From Ailurus styani (lineage: Eukaryota > Chordata > Mammalia > Carnivora > Ailuridae): a stretch of DNA of 64,000 bases. Position numbers and translations under genes: made by a program. Each line of letters opens with the position of its first letter. The first letter of the stretch is position 1. Location: assembly GCA_002007465.1 (NCBI GenBank), contig LNAC01000136.1:2330840-2394839 (forward strand), read 5' to 3'. Shown here piece by piece: positions 32,861 through 44,739 of this stretch. The notes under the pieces are model-generated. The model was not told the DNA's origin and ran no database searches. It saw only the letters and a program-made list of their open reading frames with translations.

Positions 32861-33864
32861 TTCCCCCTCAAGTAAATGTGGGTTGCTGTCAATTACTTGC
32901 CATCAAAAGAATGTTGACCAAGACAGTTTGCCTATACTTTGGAGAAGATGGAATAACTCCAAGTGTCAAGTGTATGTAGTTACAAGCAGTCAGTTTCCAA
33001 AAGGCTTTTATGAAAGTCAAGTCGTTTTCGTTTCCCGGCAAAACCACTAATCTTCTCTTATTTAGATGTTGTCAATAAATGCACTTACTTCCATTCCTCT
33101 GAGATGAGATTCTCAATGTTGTCAGTAAAATCAGTGGGAAGAGAGATGTTGATTCAAACCCTTTTGCCCCATGATGATATGAAATGATAAGTTCAAAATG
33201 ACACCCTAAACAAAGTCTTCCTGAATTAGACCCCAGTCTTTTTAAGATAAAAGGACTTTATTAAGATGCCAAATCCAACAAAGCAAGATGGATCTTGGTG
33301 ACAGAATGATGGACAGATCTCCCTTTGTGTGAATTAGCAGTCATTTTTTTTCTTGTGCAAAGAGGGATGTTGATTCTCTCTTATCTATGTGTTTGTTTAC
33401 ATGGGCCATTTTATCCCAGTGGATGAATACTGACAGAGGACTCAAGCAAACCTGCAATTCTGAAGCTCGTGAGAGCTGGCAAGGACAAAAGTGATTAAGT
33501 TCCATGGGATGGTGTTTCATCCATTATTTCAGCATTCATATTACTTTATAGTTTTTAACTTCTTCTGCACTCTTTCGGGGAGAAAAAGAACTCTTTATTA
33601 AAAGACTAGTCTCATAAAAAAAAAAATTGCTGGATGCAAAAATAGACCGTCTTTCAGGAGATCCTAGAGAAACTAGATTCTGCCTGGTCTTGCAAGTTTA
33701 TTCCCTAAGGTGATGCTTGATTTTTTTCCCCCCCTCTACTGAAGCACAGCATGTGCTCTACTCAAGGAGCCTGGAGCAGGGTCCATGTTCTGGGATGTAA
33801 CAGGCACAGCTCAGGGATGAGGATATGACTTTAGTTCTAGAACATGGTTGTTTGCTTCTCACTG
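32861..33864. other. Unique sequence
   Basis: No gene, RNA gene or repeat recognised. Confidence 0.5.
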
Positions 33865-34080
33865 AACGACAGTAGCTGACATTTATTGAATGCTAGTGAT
33901 GTTCAAGCATTGTTTTATCTAACAGCCATGATCTCATTTAACCCTCACATTCCTATGAGGTGTGGGTAGGATTGGTGCAATCCCATTTTACCAGTGAGAA
34001 AACGAAGGCACAGAGCATTTAAGTTACCTTAGTCCAAAATCCCAAAGTGGCAGAGCTGAGTTTTAGACTCTGGCCATTCC
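33865..34080 (-). mobile_element. MIR
   Basis: CTGACATTTATTGAATGCTAG, AACAGCCATGATCTCATTTAACCCTCACATTCCTATGAGGTG, CATTTTACCAGTGAGAAAACGAAGGCACAGAG and GTGGCAGAGCTGAGTTTTAGACTCTGGCC follow the reverse MIR consensus closely. Confidence 0.85.
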
Positions 34081-34284
34081 TGAGACTTTGTTAAAAATCA
34101 CCATGTTGTGGGGGCCTTCTTAAGTATCTGTTGTTTACTTTACACACCTTTCTACTAATATCTTTTTAAAAAATACAAATTGGGTATTGCACCCATTTCA
34201 CAGATTAAAGAAAATGGATGACCAGCAAGTAAAAGTGGGATACTCAATACTCCTTGTCACTAGTTTTCCACAATTTGACTTTAA

Positions 34285-34510
34285 TACTACTTAGTATCTT
34301 CTCCTTTGTGTTTATCCTGCTTAAGATTCACTGACTTCTTGATTGGTGGGTTTAGTTTTCATCAAATTTGAAAATTTTTCAACCATTACCTCCTCAAATA
34401 ATTCTTTCTGTCTCCTCTTCTTTGGGAATTCAAGACATAGGCATGAATTACACTGCCTAATACTGTCTCACAGGCCACAGAGTCTCTTTCATGTTTCTTT
34501 TCTGTTCTAA
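34285..34510 (-). mobile_element. Old L1-like fragment
   Basis: TTTGTGTTTATCCTGCTTAAGATTCACTGACTTCTTG, TTTTCATCAAATTTGAAAATTTTTCAACCATTACCTCCTCAAATA and CTAATACTGTCTCACAGGCC parallel the sequence at 29300-29520. Confidence 0.55.
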
Positions 34511-35215
34511 AGCTTATAGTTCTAGATACATACAGAAGTTCAATTATGCATACAAAGCAGATCTGGGATATGGGGGCAAATTTCACCATCACAAAAATAT
34601 TGTGTATTGCTCAATAATTATGCTAATTTCTTTACCTTTTAAGCTATATGCTAGAATTTCAAATTTACAAGAATTTAATGCACATACTTTTTTCTCCCAG
34701 AACTCCCCTACTTTGTAGACTAAGAAATTAATAAATATGTATCACAAAAAGTTTATGTATAAGTTTATAAATGCTTGATAAATAAGATTAATATAAATAT
34801 GCTAGCCCTCTACCACTCTGTCCCATCCCTTTGCCTGGACAATCCTCTCCAGGATGCTTATTCTGACCCTCTGTCTAAGTTCAGGAAAGAAATCCTTTTT
34901 GATGGTTCCCATAGATTCCTCTGCATCTCTCTCTATACTGAATACTTAATTCAAATGACAAATACTGTGAATTTATGAGGTGCTAGGGATATATCAGCAA
35001 TGTGTTTCCTTGACCTTGCAGAGCTTATATTTTAGTAACTACACCACTGCTATGATTTTTAGTGACTTCAACTGTTAACATGACTGCCTCATCAACAAGA
35101 CTAAGTTCCTAGAATCCAATTTTATGCAGAATCTAGTGCACGGTAGATACTTAGCAAAGGTTTGGTTTTTAAATGACAAATGAATAAGTAACAAAGAACC
35201 CAGTGATTGATCTAG
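34511..35215. other. Unique sequence; weak L2 trace
   Basis: CCTTTGCCTGGACAATCCTCTCCAGGATGC near 34830 may be L2. No gene seen. Confidence 0.4.
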
Positions 35216-35310
35216 GCCAGGGTTTCTCAACCTCAGTACTCTTGATATTTTGGGTCAGAGAATTCTTTGTTGTAGGATGTTTAGCAACATCTCTGGCCAG
35301 AAAGCCTAAG
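35216..35310 (-). mobile_element. MER20 fragment
   Basis: CCAGGGTTTCTCAACCTCAGTACTCTTGATATTTTGGGTCAGAGAATTCTTTGTTGTAGGATGTTTAGCAACATCTCTGGCC is reverse-strand MER20 with an internal deletion. Confidence 0.85.
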
Positions 35311-35847
35311 TCTAAAGTTCTTTGGAGAGGGGAGGGGAGTAGGGGTAGGTACTGTGCGTTGTTGACTTTAGCTGAGTGTGATCAGATTAAATGTAAGTTT
35401 CTAGAGCTTGGACTTCATCCTGTGGCCCGGGGAGAATTGAGTAGTTAATGACCCAATTAACAAGCTAACTGGGGATGAGCTACAGGAAAACAAAAGAGAA
35501 CAAAACAAAGACAAGAACAACTCAGAGAGGTTAAAGTGGAAAAATCTCTAAGAGAGATCCTAGGTAGCCATGGATGGGTCAGAAAATATGGAACCATTTC
35601 CAATATCCTACGAAGCTGATGATCTAATAATAACACTCATCAGGTATTTCTCAACTGTTTTTTTTTTAAAGACTATGAATTTAGACTTACATAACTTATC
35701 ATTACTGGTTATGCCTGTTGCAGAGTTAAAGACATGATTCAAACGATGTGGAAAGTGGAAATTTTTTTTTCTTAATTCTGTAAGATTTGGCTATGAAATC
35801 AAATGCATTAACAGAACACAATTCCTTTTTGGTTCCTGACTTTATCA
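35311..35847. other. Unique sequence
   Basis: No gene or clear repeat. A-rich patch at 35480-35520. Confidence 0.5.
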
Positions 35848-36320
35848 GTTTCCCATGCTGCTATAACAAATTACCATAAACTTAGTAGCCTGAAATAATC
35901 CAAATTAATTACCTTCCCATTCTGGAGGTCAGAGGTCCAAAGTGGGTCTCAAGGGGCTGGAATCAAGGTATCCACCAGGCCGTCTTTTTTCTGGAAGCTG
36001 AAGAGAAGAATGCATTTCCTTACCTTACCCAGTTTCTAGAAGTCCCCCACATTCTTTGACTGGTGCCCCCCCCCCAATCTTCATAGCCAGGAGGATAGCA
36101 TCTTCTAGTCTCTTTTAGCCTCTGATACTGCTTCCTGCCTCCTCCCTCCTTCACTTTAAGGACCCTGGGCTCTCCCAGATTATCCAGGATAATCTCCCCA
36201 TCTCAAGGTCAACTCATTAGAATCTTAGTTTTCCTTTGCCACAAAGAGTAACATCTTCAGAGGTTCTGAGGATTACAACGTGACCTCTTTGTGGGATCAC
36301 TATTCTATCCTCTACAATAA
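35848..36320 (-). mobile_element. MaLR/MLT1-type LTR remnant
   Basis: ATCAGTTTCCCATGCTGCTATAACAAATTACCATAAACTTAGTAGCC, TTCTGGAGGTCAGAGGTCCAAAGTGGGTCTCAAGGGGCTGGAATCAAGGT, GATTATCCAGGATAATCTCCCCATCTCAAGGTC and TTTGTGGGATCACTATTCTATCC. It is the inverted counterpart of the element at 1511-1951. Confidence 0.75.
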
Positions 36321-36998
36321 ATATAGTCTTTAAAGCTTCTCTTTACTGGGCCATACCCAATTTGAAGGAAAACATATCAACCTAGTCAAAACTACAAAAT
36401 AAAGAGCCAAGCAGGAGTCAAAGAGCGGCCAATTTGGTCCTCGATTGCAAACCCCACTGTGGGGTCATTCACCCTCATGATCCGCCATGGACTCATCAAC
36501 AAGAGAGCTGAACAACTGGCCCCTACGTGTCCAGCTCTGTGCTAAGTGCTGTGAGGCCACGGAGGTGTACTGGGTATAGTCTCTATCCACAGAGGAATGA
36601 TGTGCAAACGAGTATTGCCAAGTCACTACCGAACACTGGATCATATCTAGCACTACAGAGTGCTCTAGGAAGGGAAGGAAAGGAGATGAGAGGTCACTTG
36701 TGAATTAGGTCTTGAGAGCAGGCCTCACTTGTCCTGATGGCAGAAGGGGAACTCAACTCCCCATTGCTCAGATGGGGACTTTCACAGAAAGATGGCTGAT
36801 GGGGGTGTGGACAGGGTTTAGGAAAAAACAGTGGGGAGCACGGCTCTGGGTCCCAGGGTGAGGTAAGGATATAAATTAACTAGAACCCAGTGAAACTGGA
36901 AACACGGAGGTGTGGGGGAGGGTGTGCTGTAAGGAGCTGAGTCACGGAAGGACGCAGTGACTGCAGAGACATGGCGCCCAAGCTGGGAGGAGTAAGCA
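36321..36998. other. Unique or ancient-repeat sequence
   Basis: TGTCCAGCTCTGTGCTAAGTGCTGTGAGG near 36530 and GAGATGAGAGGTCACTTGTGAATTAGGTCTTGAGAG near 36685 suggest an ancient repeat. No gene seen. Confidence 0.4.
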
Positions 36999-37100
36999 GG
37001 GTGACCAATTAACCAGACAGGTGTGCCTGGCACCGAGGGGTTTCCCGGGATGCGGAACTGTGCTAAAACCAGAAAAGTCCTGACAAATTGGGATGGGGTC
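36999..37100 (+). mobile_element. Possible old DNA transposon fragment
   Basis: AGGGTGACCAATTAACCAGACAGG, GGCACCGAGGGGTTTCCCGGGATGCGG and GTGCTAAAACCAGAAAAGTCCTG resemble a mammal-wide element with GGTGACCA ends. The family is not named. Confidence 0.35.
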
Positions 37101-37176
37101 CTCTGAGAGTGGGCAAGAAATGCCTGAGTTCTCTCTTCCTCCAGTTGCAGGTCCGTGAGGCCGCGTGGAGATGCGT

Positions 37177-37197
37177 GCAGCCCGCAGGGGGCACAGA
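37177..37197 (+). promoter_or_regulatory. CTCF-like site
   Basis: GCAGCCCGCAGGGGGCACAG matches the CTCF core (CCNSCAGGGGGC). It sits in the most CpG-containing few hundred bases of the local region. Binding is inference. Confidence 0.35.
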
Positions 37198-37876
37198 AGG
37201 GCAGAATGACGAATTTGGGTGGGCGATGACACATGAAGACTTAGTATATAAGTTTTTGTTGAATTTTGAAGAAGGGACAGAAATTTATTAGGTGGGGTGA
37301 AGAGAGAAAGAGATTGGAAGTTGGCCATAAGAAACTTTACTTAAAGAGGTTCCTTTTTCATTCTTACACTTTTCATTTGTTGGCTCTCCACCTCTCCCCA
37401 AGCCCCGGCTACAAAACACATTCTGTCTCCCTTACTCTCTACACTCCGGCTCTGGCTACTGCAGGGCTCCCATCAGGCCTCTGTGCAGGTGAAATGAGCA
37501 CAGAAGAGATAGGAAGAGCAATTAACAAGAAATTGGCAGTGGTCTTTCATCCCCAGGGCCTTCTACGCTCCAAGGCTGGTGTGATCTCAATTTGGCCTAA
37601 AGATAAGTATGCTGAACTATCAGAACCCCAAATGAAAAGCACATGACCCCAAACCATCATACCCCCCAACATTTGTCAGCAGCTCCAAGATGCCCTGCTT
37701 GTCACCGCCATCTCTTCAGTGGAAACAACTCGACCATTACTTGTCACCCTCAGGCAGGTGTTCACCATTTTGAACAGAATGGGTTTTTGTTTTTTTTATT
37801 TTGTTCTAGATCTTGATCAAAATGCATCCTCTTGCCTACTCTGCTCTACACGTTCCACATAATACCATGTTTATAA
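37198..37876. other. Unique sequence
   Basis: Overlapping frames on both strands (36818-37646) reach 126-138 codons in the GC-richer patch. They contradict each other and no family match is seen. Confidence 0.4.
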
Positions 37877-38095
37877 GCACGGCTTTGGAGTCAGCCCAGG
37901 TTTAAACCCTAACCCTGCTATTTACTGTGTGACTATGGCCAGATTGCTTAGTGTCTCTGCACTCTGTTTCTTCCACAGGGGTTCCCAAGAGCTCCTACTC
38001 CCCAGGTTGTCCTAGGGATCCAGGGAGGTAAGACAGACAAAACACTGAAAACGGTGCCTGGCAGAGAGTACGTACTCAGTAAATGTCGTTCTAGC
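37877..38095 (+). mobile_element. MIR, nearly full length
   Basis: GCACGGCTTTGGAGTCAGCCCAGGTTTAAACCCTAACCCTGC, TACTGTGTGACTATGGCCAGATTGCTTAGTGTCTCTGCACTCTGTTTCTTC and GGTGCCTGGCAGAGAGTACGTACTCAGTAAATGTCG match MIR throughout. Confidence 0.88.
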
Positions 38096-39909
38096 TTTGT
38101 TTCCATCACTGCTCTTCCTAAATAAAAACGTCCTGAAAATGAGGAGCATCACATATAAAGTTCTCCTACCAATTCTCTCTTCTTATGCATTGAAAAAGTT
38201 TAAAGAAATTAACTATGAACCTGCTACAGCTGACTCCAATTGTTTCTGGCAGATATGTCCTAGAAAGCTGTCATAAACACTGAGTGAACGAATACCAAAC
38301 CACTGTTCACAGGACAAATACAGGGTTGGGTTATACGTGATTGATACATTACTGTTATATCTGTAATATATATACTTATGTATTACACATCGGCCAATAG
38401 TACTATAAGTAATGGCTGAATGAAGCACACTGCATATTTTCTCTGTAAGGCACATCACAGCCTTCTTGCTCTGAGGAACAACAGACAGCACTTCAGCATT
38501 ATACTTGGGGGCTGTTTTCAACAGCTAAATCACCAACAAAAGCACAAGAATGCAAAAGATATAGTGCTGAGTATATTGCAAAAAAGGACACTTGTTTACA
38601 GTACCAGAACTAAAGCAACAAGGGAAGGCCTTGCATTGTTTGCCTCAGCTGGTGATACACACATTGCGTGACAATTTCCTTTCTTCTCTCTGTCTGTCTG
38701 CAAATGACCACAAAAGTGCCTGAGCAGTGACTTGAGGGTTTCAGGTCAATTTCAGTGAGTAAGCAGATTGGCAAACCTGGAATCTGCAAAAACTGCGATC
38801 GATTCCTTAGTAATTGATTCAACACGCCTGCACAGCCAGAGGCTTTATGAGTGGGGGTGAGTGTGGAGGATTACAGAAGGGTGAATGTAATCACTACTCT
38901 GATAAGGTAAAAATGTGATGTTCCCAGTTTCTGTGTAGATTAATATTCCCCCCAAAGGTATTTAGATGATTGAATAATGCTCAACCTGACCCTGTGTTGC
39001 AGGAAACTTCAAAGACTTTAATATGCTAATGTACATTGTGAATTTCTTCAAAATGTAGTGTTTCTTAAATCTGACCATTAGAGCCTTTGGGAAATGCTGC
39101 TCTAAGGTGCTTCTGACAAAATCACCTGTAATTTCAACCCACTGCTCAGAAATTTTCTATTTGAATAGAAGAGTAATTTGCATTGTAAAGGCTGTCATTT
39201 GAATAGGCAAATGACTACTCTCTGGAATGCTTTCAAGGTCAGTTGGTGAATTAAGCCTATTTCCAGATTTTAAGCACATTGTTGTCCCCCTCCCATGTTC
39301 TGTTTGATAAAGTCACCACTGTATGGGCTGCGGGCTTTCTCGGAAGAAATGTTGCTGACAGAACATTCGCTTTCTTCTTTTCACCCTTGTGCGTTTCAAA
39401 TTTTAATAAGCAATTAAAACAATTTCTATCAAGAGGCGGAACCTACGCATCTCCACTTAAAAGGTTGCTAGGAGAGAAGAGATTGAGAGCATGGTGGTTG
39501 AAGATTGACAGCTAAGCCTCAGGTCTCCAGGCACTGCCTGAGAACTACACCATCTTAATGACAGACAGTGATTTAGCCCTTGGAAGTGAAAGACGTTTTC
39601 ATCTTTGTACTTTATTTTGCCCAAACCCATTGTAAGACAGATATGCGACCTGTTAGCTTAGGACTTTATTTAAAGCTTTCATGTGTCTCTAAGAGAGAAA
39701 TATAACAAGTGATTTCTTTCTGAAATAGCTTCCTTTATCTTAAGGCTAGATGCTGTGAAGACCATTGTAGACAGCGACATTTTCGTTTTTCGCTACATTG
39801 GAACAAAGGAAGTGGGGTGACTGGTGAAGGGTTTGAAGAATGTGCAAAGGCCCTGGGGATCTGTAGGAACCAAGCAGAGAATGAGCTCAGGTCAAGATGC
39901 TGGAAGCAA
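38096..39909. other. Long unique sequence
   Basis: No gene or transposon recognised over about 1.8 kb. AT-rich, with a CpG-containing, less AT-rich island at 39290-39500. Confidence 0.5.
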
Positions 39910-40075
39910 GGGTCCAGGAGCCACAGGCCTGGCTCCTATCTTAGTCTATCCACCTTCTGAGAGATCTTGGCTAAGTCACTAAACCTTTTTATGCCTAATT
40001 TCTGCACTAGAGAGACAGGATTTGAAATAGTACCTACCTCTGTTACTGGGGATTTGAGTTCATCTACACACAACA
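39910..40075 (+). mobile_element. MIR
   Basis: AGATCTTGGCTAAGTCACTAAACCTTTTTATGCCTAATTTCTGCACTAGAGAGACAGGATTTGAAATAGTACCTACCTCTGTT follows the MIR middle. Confidence 0.7.
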
Positions 40076-40532
40076 AGTGTGAGTTCAGGGACTTATTCAC
40101 ATAGTGTTTATTTTTCTACGGAGACAAAAAGTCAGGGGTAGATAGTCCGGGGCTGGAACAATGGCTCCAAGAGAACGTCGGTCTCCTAGACTTTTTCCTC
40201 TGTTTTGTGTCATCATCCTTAACGTGTAGAACAAATAAGTGAGCTTTAATCTCACGGTTTCAAGATAGTTTCTGTACCTACAGATGCTAATATTCCAGGC
40301 AGAATGAGGGAAAAGAAGAAGAGGTAAAGCATTAAAGTCTTCTCTTGAATTGTTCTACCTTATTATTATTTGGTCATGCACGCCCATCCCAAAATGTCTG
40401 TCTGTATCTCATTGGACAGAAATGTGTCATGTGACCGTGCAAAGGAGGCTGGGGCATTTACTAATTTGGCTGGCCACATTGCCACCTCCCCTGGAACCAT
40501 GGTATTATTGATGTAGAAGAAAGTGGGGGGGG
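40076..40532. other. Unique sequence
   Basis: No gene. TCATTGGACAGAAATGTGTCATGTGACC near 40410 may belong to an old DNA element. Ends in a G run. Confidence 0.4.
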
Positions 40533-40727
40533 GGCGGTGCCTGGGTGGTTCAGTGGGTTAAAGCCTCTGCCTTGGGCTCAGGTCATGATCTCAAGGTCCT
40601 GGGATCCAGCCCAGCATCAGGATCTAGGGATCCTCGGCAGGGAGCCTGCTTCCTCCTCTCTCTCTGCCTGCCTCTCAGCCTACTTGTGATCTCTGTCAAA
40701 TAAATAAATAAATAAAATCTTAAAAGA
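40533..40727 (+). mobile_element. CAN-SINE
   Basis: CGGTGCCTGGGTGGTTCAGTGGGTTAAAGCC head and AAATAAATAAATAAATAAAATCTTAAAAGAAAAA tail. AAGTGGGG occurs on both sides, a probable short duplication. Confidence 0.95.
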
Positions 40728-41013
40728 AAAAGTGGGGAGGCAGGGATGGATGTTCAGTAATCAAAGAGCAGTATTACTGATGTGGAATGTTGTTATATGG
40801 ACCAAATGAATTAATGGTTCTGAAGAACAAGGAAACACTGAGGAATTCAGGAAGTATCTAACATATTTATAACAGACTTAGAATGAAGCCAAGACTGCAT
40901 ATGGATTCCTTTCAAAGGAGGAAGAATTAACTCCCCACCTATCTCCACCTCCTAGCTTGACTCCCTGGCCCTCACCAAGCAGAAAGGGTTTCTTAAAATG
41001 TTTTTTGTCTCAG
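40728..41013. other. Unique sequence
   Basis: Nothing recognised. Confidence 0.5.
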
Positions 41014-41199
41014 GACACCTGGGTGGCTCAGTTGGTTAAGCAACTGCCTTTGGCTCAGGTCATGACCCTGGAGTCCCAGGATTGAGTCCTGTACCGGGCT
41101 CCCTGCTCAGCAGGGAGTCTACTTCTCCCTCTGACCCTCCCCCCCTCATGCTCTCTCTCTCACTCTCTCTCTAATAAATCCTAAAAAAAAAAAAAAAAG
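41014..41199 (+). mobile_element. CAN-SINE
   Basis: GGACACCTGGGTGGCTCAGTTGGTTAAGCAACTGCC head (the subtype with GTTAAGCAACTGCC also seen at 48515) and a 16-A tail after AATAAATCCT. Confidence 0.94.
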
Positions 41200-42031
41200 T
41201 TCTTTACCTCTTGATTTGCAAACACTTACAGACCCCTCATTTTATGAAATGGTGACATTTGGTCCAAGGTCATTGGGCACAATGTATATTCTCTGCCTGG
41301 AATGCTCTTTCAATTTGTGGAACATGTCACTAGGAGTGAACACAGAGCAGATGAAAACACAATGGCCCAATGTAGCCAAACACCTGGACACGACAAACGG
41401 CATTTCCCAACATCCGAGCAGGTTTTTGCCAAGTATCAGCTGAGACTTGCAAAACGCTGCACGGGCAAACACTGGATTTAGACATTGCCATGACTGCTGG
41501 GGTGTGAGGCGCCAGTGTCTCAGAAACCAGTGCCAAATCTATTACATTCTTAAAATAGCAAACACTCGTGGTCGCTCATGGCTCTGATTTCCTCTGGAGC
41601 TGCATTCCTCCCTTGGATGTCTTCAAGAACTTTTCTGCTCATCTCAGACAGCAGCTAGAGGCTTCCTGTCCCAATTCCCTTCCCCTTTTCTTCACCAAAA
41701 ATTTACTAAGTGTCTGTCATGAACTCAACAATAACCACCGTGCTGGGGAGACAGAGGTTTCTCATGTCCTAAATCGTTAATGAATTTATTCCACGAATAC
41801 ATATCTGCTTGCTTACTATGTGGCAATGGGTGTGCAAAACAGAGGAACCGGCTGAATTCGGAATCCTGAGTTCTACATGGGGGAGAGATGAATAAACACG
41901 GGACTGTGATGCACTGAAATAAGTCACATGAAGGAATAGGATGCCAAGGTCAACTGCAGATGGGCTGGATCTGGTGTAAGCTGAGAGCACCTGGTCCTCT
42001 TATCTATCTCCCATTAGAAGAGGGGACTGTT
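41200..42031. other. Unique sequence with ancient-repeat traces
   Basis: TTTACTAAGTGTCTGTCATG and ATGGGGGAGAGATGAATAAACACGGGA near 41700-41910 echo the ancient repeat at 24150. Several frames of 66-76 codons lie on both strands without support. Confidence 0.4.
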
Positions 42032-42219
42032 TGGGGCACCTGTGTGGCTCAGTTGTTAGGTGTCTGCCTTCCACTGGGGTTGTGATCCTGGGGTCCTGAG
42101 ATAGAGCCCTGTGTCAGGCTCCCTGCTCAGTGGGGAGCCTGCCTCTCCATCTCCCTCTGCCCCTCTCCCTGCTTCTGTGCTTTCTGTCTCTCTGCCAAAT
42201 AAATAATTTTAAAAAGAGA
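42032..42219 (+). mobile_element. CAN-SINE, diverged
   Basis: GGGGCACCTGTGTGGCTCAGTTGTTAGGTGTCTGCC head, GGGGAGCCTGCCTCTCCATCTCCCTCTGCCCC body and CAAATAAATAATTTTAAAAAG tail. Flanks AGAAGAGGGGA and AGAAGAAGAAAAAGGGA are only roughly alike. Confidence 0.9.
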
Positions 42220-43496
42220 AGAAGAAAAAGGGAACGTTTAATTGGAATCATGCTTAAAAGTAACAAGAAAATTGAAAAATCCTTTCCCTTACTTAGATCT
42301 GTTTGATAGAATGGACCCCAAATTGTGTATTTAGGGTTATATACTTCCTTGGCTGAGATGCTTTGAAGCTCAGAAGGTGTGAACTACAATAATTTGCTTT
42401 CAAGTTATTCATAAAAATCTAGGCTTTTCTATCAAGTTTTGCCCTAAGACAAACAACTTTTAGTGGAGGGAAGAAAAGATACGATATGCATGCTATTATT
42501 TGTTGCCCGGGGGATGTTTCAATTTTGTCTTGTCTTACAAAAATAAATGAGATTTCAAAAGTATTCATCGGGGGGATAGTGGAACGACGACTGGAGAAGT
42601 GATGGGACGTTTTTTGAGAAGAAGTCTGTAACTCGGGAGAATCAGAGAATTATCGACTATCCAGGCTGGAAGGGGCTTGCAAGTCCCCAGAACGCCGTGT
42701 GTAATGTGGGATGTCAGAGGGATGGCAGTGTCAACAGCAGTAAAAATTCGGTGACTGTCTATTTTCTAATATTCCATTTTCAACTTGGAGGGCGCTGACG
42801 TGAATACGGATGAAGTCAAGTGAGATCATCTCATCTACTGTTGACTGCATTAGTCCAAACACCAAGTTTGGGTGATGGGAAAGGAAAACAGAGTAAATAA
42901 ACTATACCCAGAATTGTAAATTTTAGTATGTATTTAGGAACAGCCTTTAGGTTCATCTCTAGTATGTGAACCAAAGCAAGATATGAAAACAAAAAAAGAA
43001 AGCTTGTTTTGTGTTCATACCCATGCATATGTTAGCAGGAATCACACGCCATGTAATGGTAAACTATATGATTTAATAGGTAATACCGAAGACTCTGTAG
43101 TGTAAATGAGTCACAGGAAATACACTATGTGTACTGTGATTTAGCTAGAATTACTATGACAACCATAACTGTTGCATTTCCTAATTTTTTTTTTCAGTTT
43201 GAATTTGCAACTTAAATGTCACATTATCATAGGTTTTGGCTTTCCCTTTTCTGTGTAGTTCAAAAAGAAAAGTCACACTCCAGTACTCCTGTTAAATCCT
43301 CATTTAATTAAGTGTACCTCCTGAACACATCACACTTGTTCAGGGATCAAACGTCTGGGTGGGTATCATGGCAGTTAAAATTTAAAAAGAGAGAGAAAAG
43401 GAACAGAAAGCCTTCAGTGAAGTCTTAAAATAGAATTTGCAGAAGACCTATAACATGTATAATCATGAATCAATGTACTGAATTCTCCTATTTCAG
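42220..43496. other. Long unique sequence
   Basis: No transposon signature over about 1.3 kb. It ends in a splice-acceptor-like sequence for the candidate exon that follows. Confidence 0.5.
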
Positions 43497-43634
43497 ATGT
43501 CTTTCTTCCACGTGATCCACCGGTAGAAGAATGTAAGAAACAGGGGACACAGTTTGACCCTTTCGACATGAAATCTATCTATATGTGACCCCCACAGAAA
43601 TTTTATCTCTACACTATTCAGAAAGCATTAATAG
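43497..43634 (+). other. Candidate exon with strong splice sites, product unknown
   Basis: Seen: a branch-point-like TACTGAA at about 43476-43482, a pyrimidine tract and TTTCAG ending at 43496, and ATAG|GTAAGTATC at the other end (43634/43635), a near-ideal donor. One frame, starting at 43499, encodes VFLPRDPPVEECKKQGTQFD followed by PFDMKSIYM and a TGA at 43586-43588. The other two frames stop early. The stop lies 46 nt before the exon end, inside the roughly 50-nt limit, so a spliced transcript would not be expected to trigger decay. Inference: it could be a penultimate exon holding the C-terminus of a small protein, or an exon of a noncoding RNA. I recognise no family. Splice signals this good do occur by chance in 64 kb. 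Confidence 0.3.
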
Positions 43635-44739
43635 GTAAGTATCTCTTTATGATGTTGTTGCTTGGCTTAATTGTATCCTACATTAGCTTTATGGAGTGAG
43701 CATTTTTCCTATGTTTTTATGTGAATCTGTAGATTTTAGCTATGTTTTCTTAGGGCTCCACTGTGTCACATAAAAGTTTATTGACGATGTTTGCTTGTCC
43801 CTTTGATCTCTTTATCAGGATTCATCGTCATTTCTGGTTCTTGCCTCTGTCATTTTGAAAATTAACAAATACTAATTTAGTAATGTAAAAGATATTGATA
43901 TTTAATAGAGTCCTAAGATGTATCCATGATCTTCGGGGGCATCCACTCTATGCCATGTATCATCCTTCCCTCACCTTCCCCCCTCACCCCACCCATGACA
44001 AGTTAGAGATACTGCATGTGTATCTAGACCTTCTTCAAATGTGGGAGGAGCTGGCGAAGCAAACATCTGAAAGGAGCAGTTTGGAATATGAGAGACTGAC
44101 TTCACCTAGAGACTGGCACGTGTGGACAAGATAGAGCTTGTAGGGAAGCTGAGCGCATCTTGTTGCTGACAAGAGACGGCGAAGGGAAGCGCTCTTGCCT
44201 CTGAGTCAAGCATCTGGGGCTGGGCTGGCCCGCCATTTTGCCAGCATGGCCAGGAAAAGACTGGATGTGGAGCAGAGGAGAGTTGGGACAAGCTGGGACA
44301 TGCTGGGCTTCTGTGCATTCTTCCACGACCGTGAAAGAAGGCTTTCTGAAAATGATAACCGCTGCTTGGTTTTGTCTCCCACGTCTCATGCAAGTTTCTC
44401 CTTTGGCCAACTCTAACCAGCCACCAAAAGAGAAAGAGATCCTAGTTGCTCGGGTAACCAAGGTGCCTAGCAGAGTCCAACACAACACCGGACAAGACAG
44501 AAACAGTCACTGTTCCTGGGATGCTTAGGGACTCCTGGCACATGTAATGAGGTTCCAAGCGGGAGTGGTGAAGAAAGGACTCAAAGTGACAGTGCAGAGC
44601 GATGCAGAATTAGGGAGGGAAGAGCGTTGGAGTGACTCAGGGACCTGTAGTTTAGGGAAAGGGAAGAATAAGAGATGAAGAATACAATAACTCATGTAAA
44701 ACATATGCTGAGTCAAATGCCAAGCTTGCATCAATGAGA
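43635..44739. other. Unique sequence
   Basis: Open frames of 73-128 codons overlap on both strands at 44100-44530, in a less AT-rich patch. No splice signals or domains are seen. Confidence 0.4.

Noticed and set aside
32628..33050. 140-codon plus-strand frame
   Set aside because: It runs through LTR-like sequence with an AATAAA signal inside and has no domain.
36818..37328. Overlapping minus-strand frames of 138 and 128 codons, and a plus-strand frame of 67 codons
   Set aside because: Three frames over the same bases cannot all be coding. The region is simply less AT-rich, and no splice signals or domains are visible.
44102..44528. Frames of 95-128 codons on the minus strand and 73-96 on the plus strand
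   Set aside because: They are mutually overlapping in a less AT-rich patch, without splice sites or a recognisable family.
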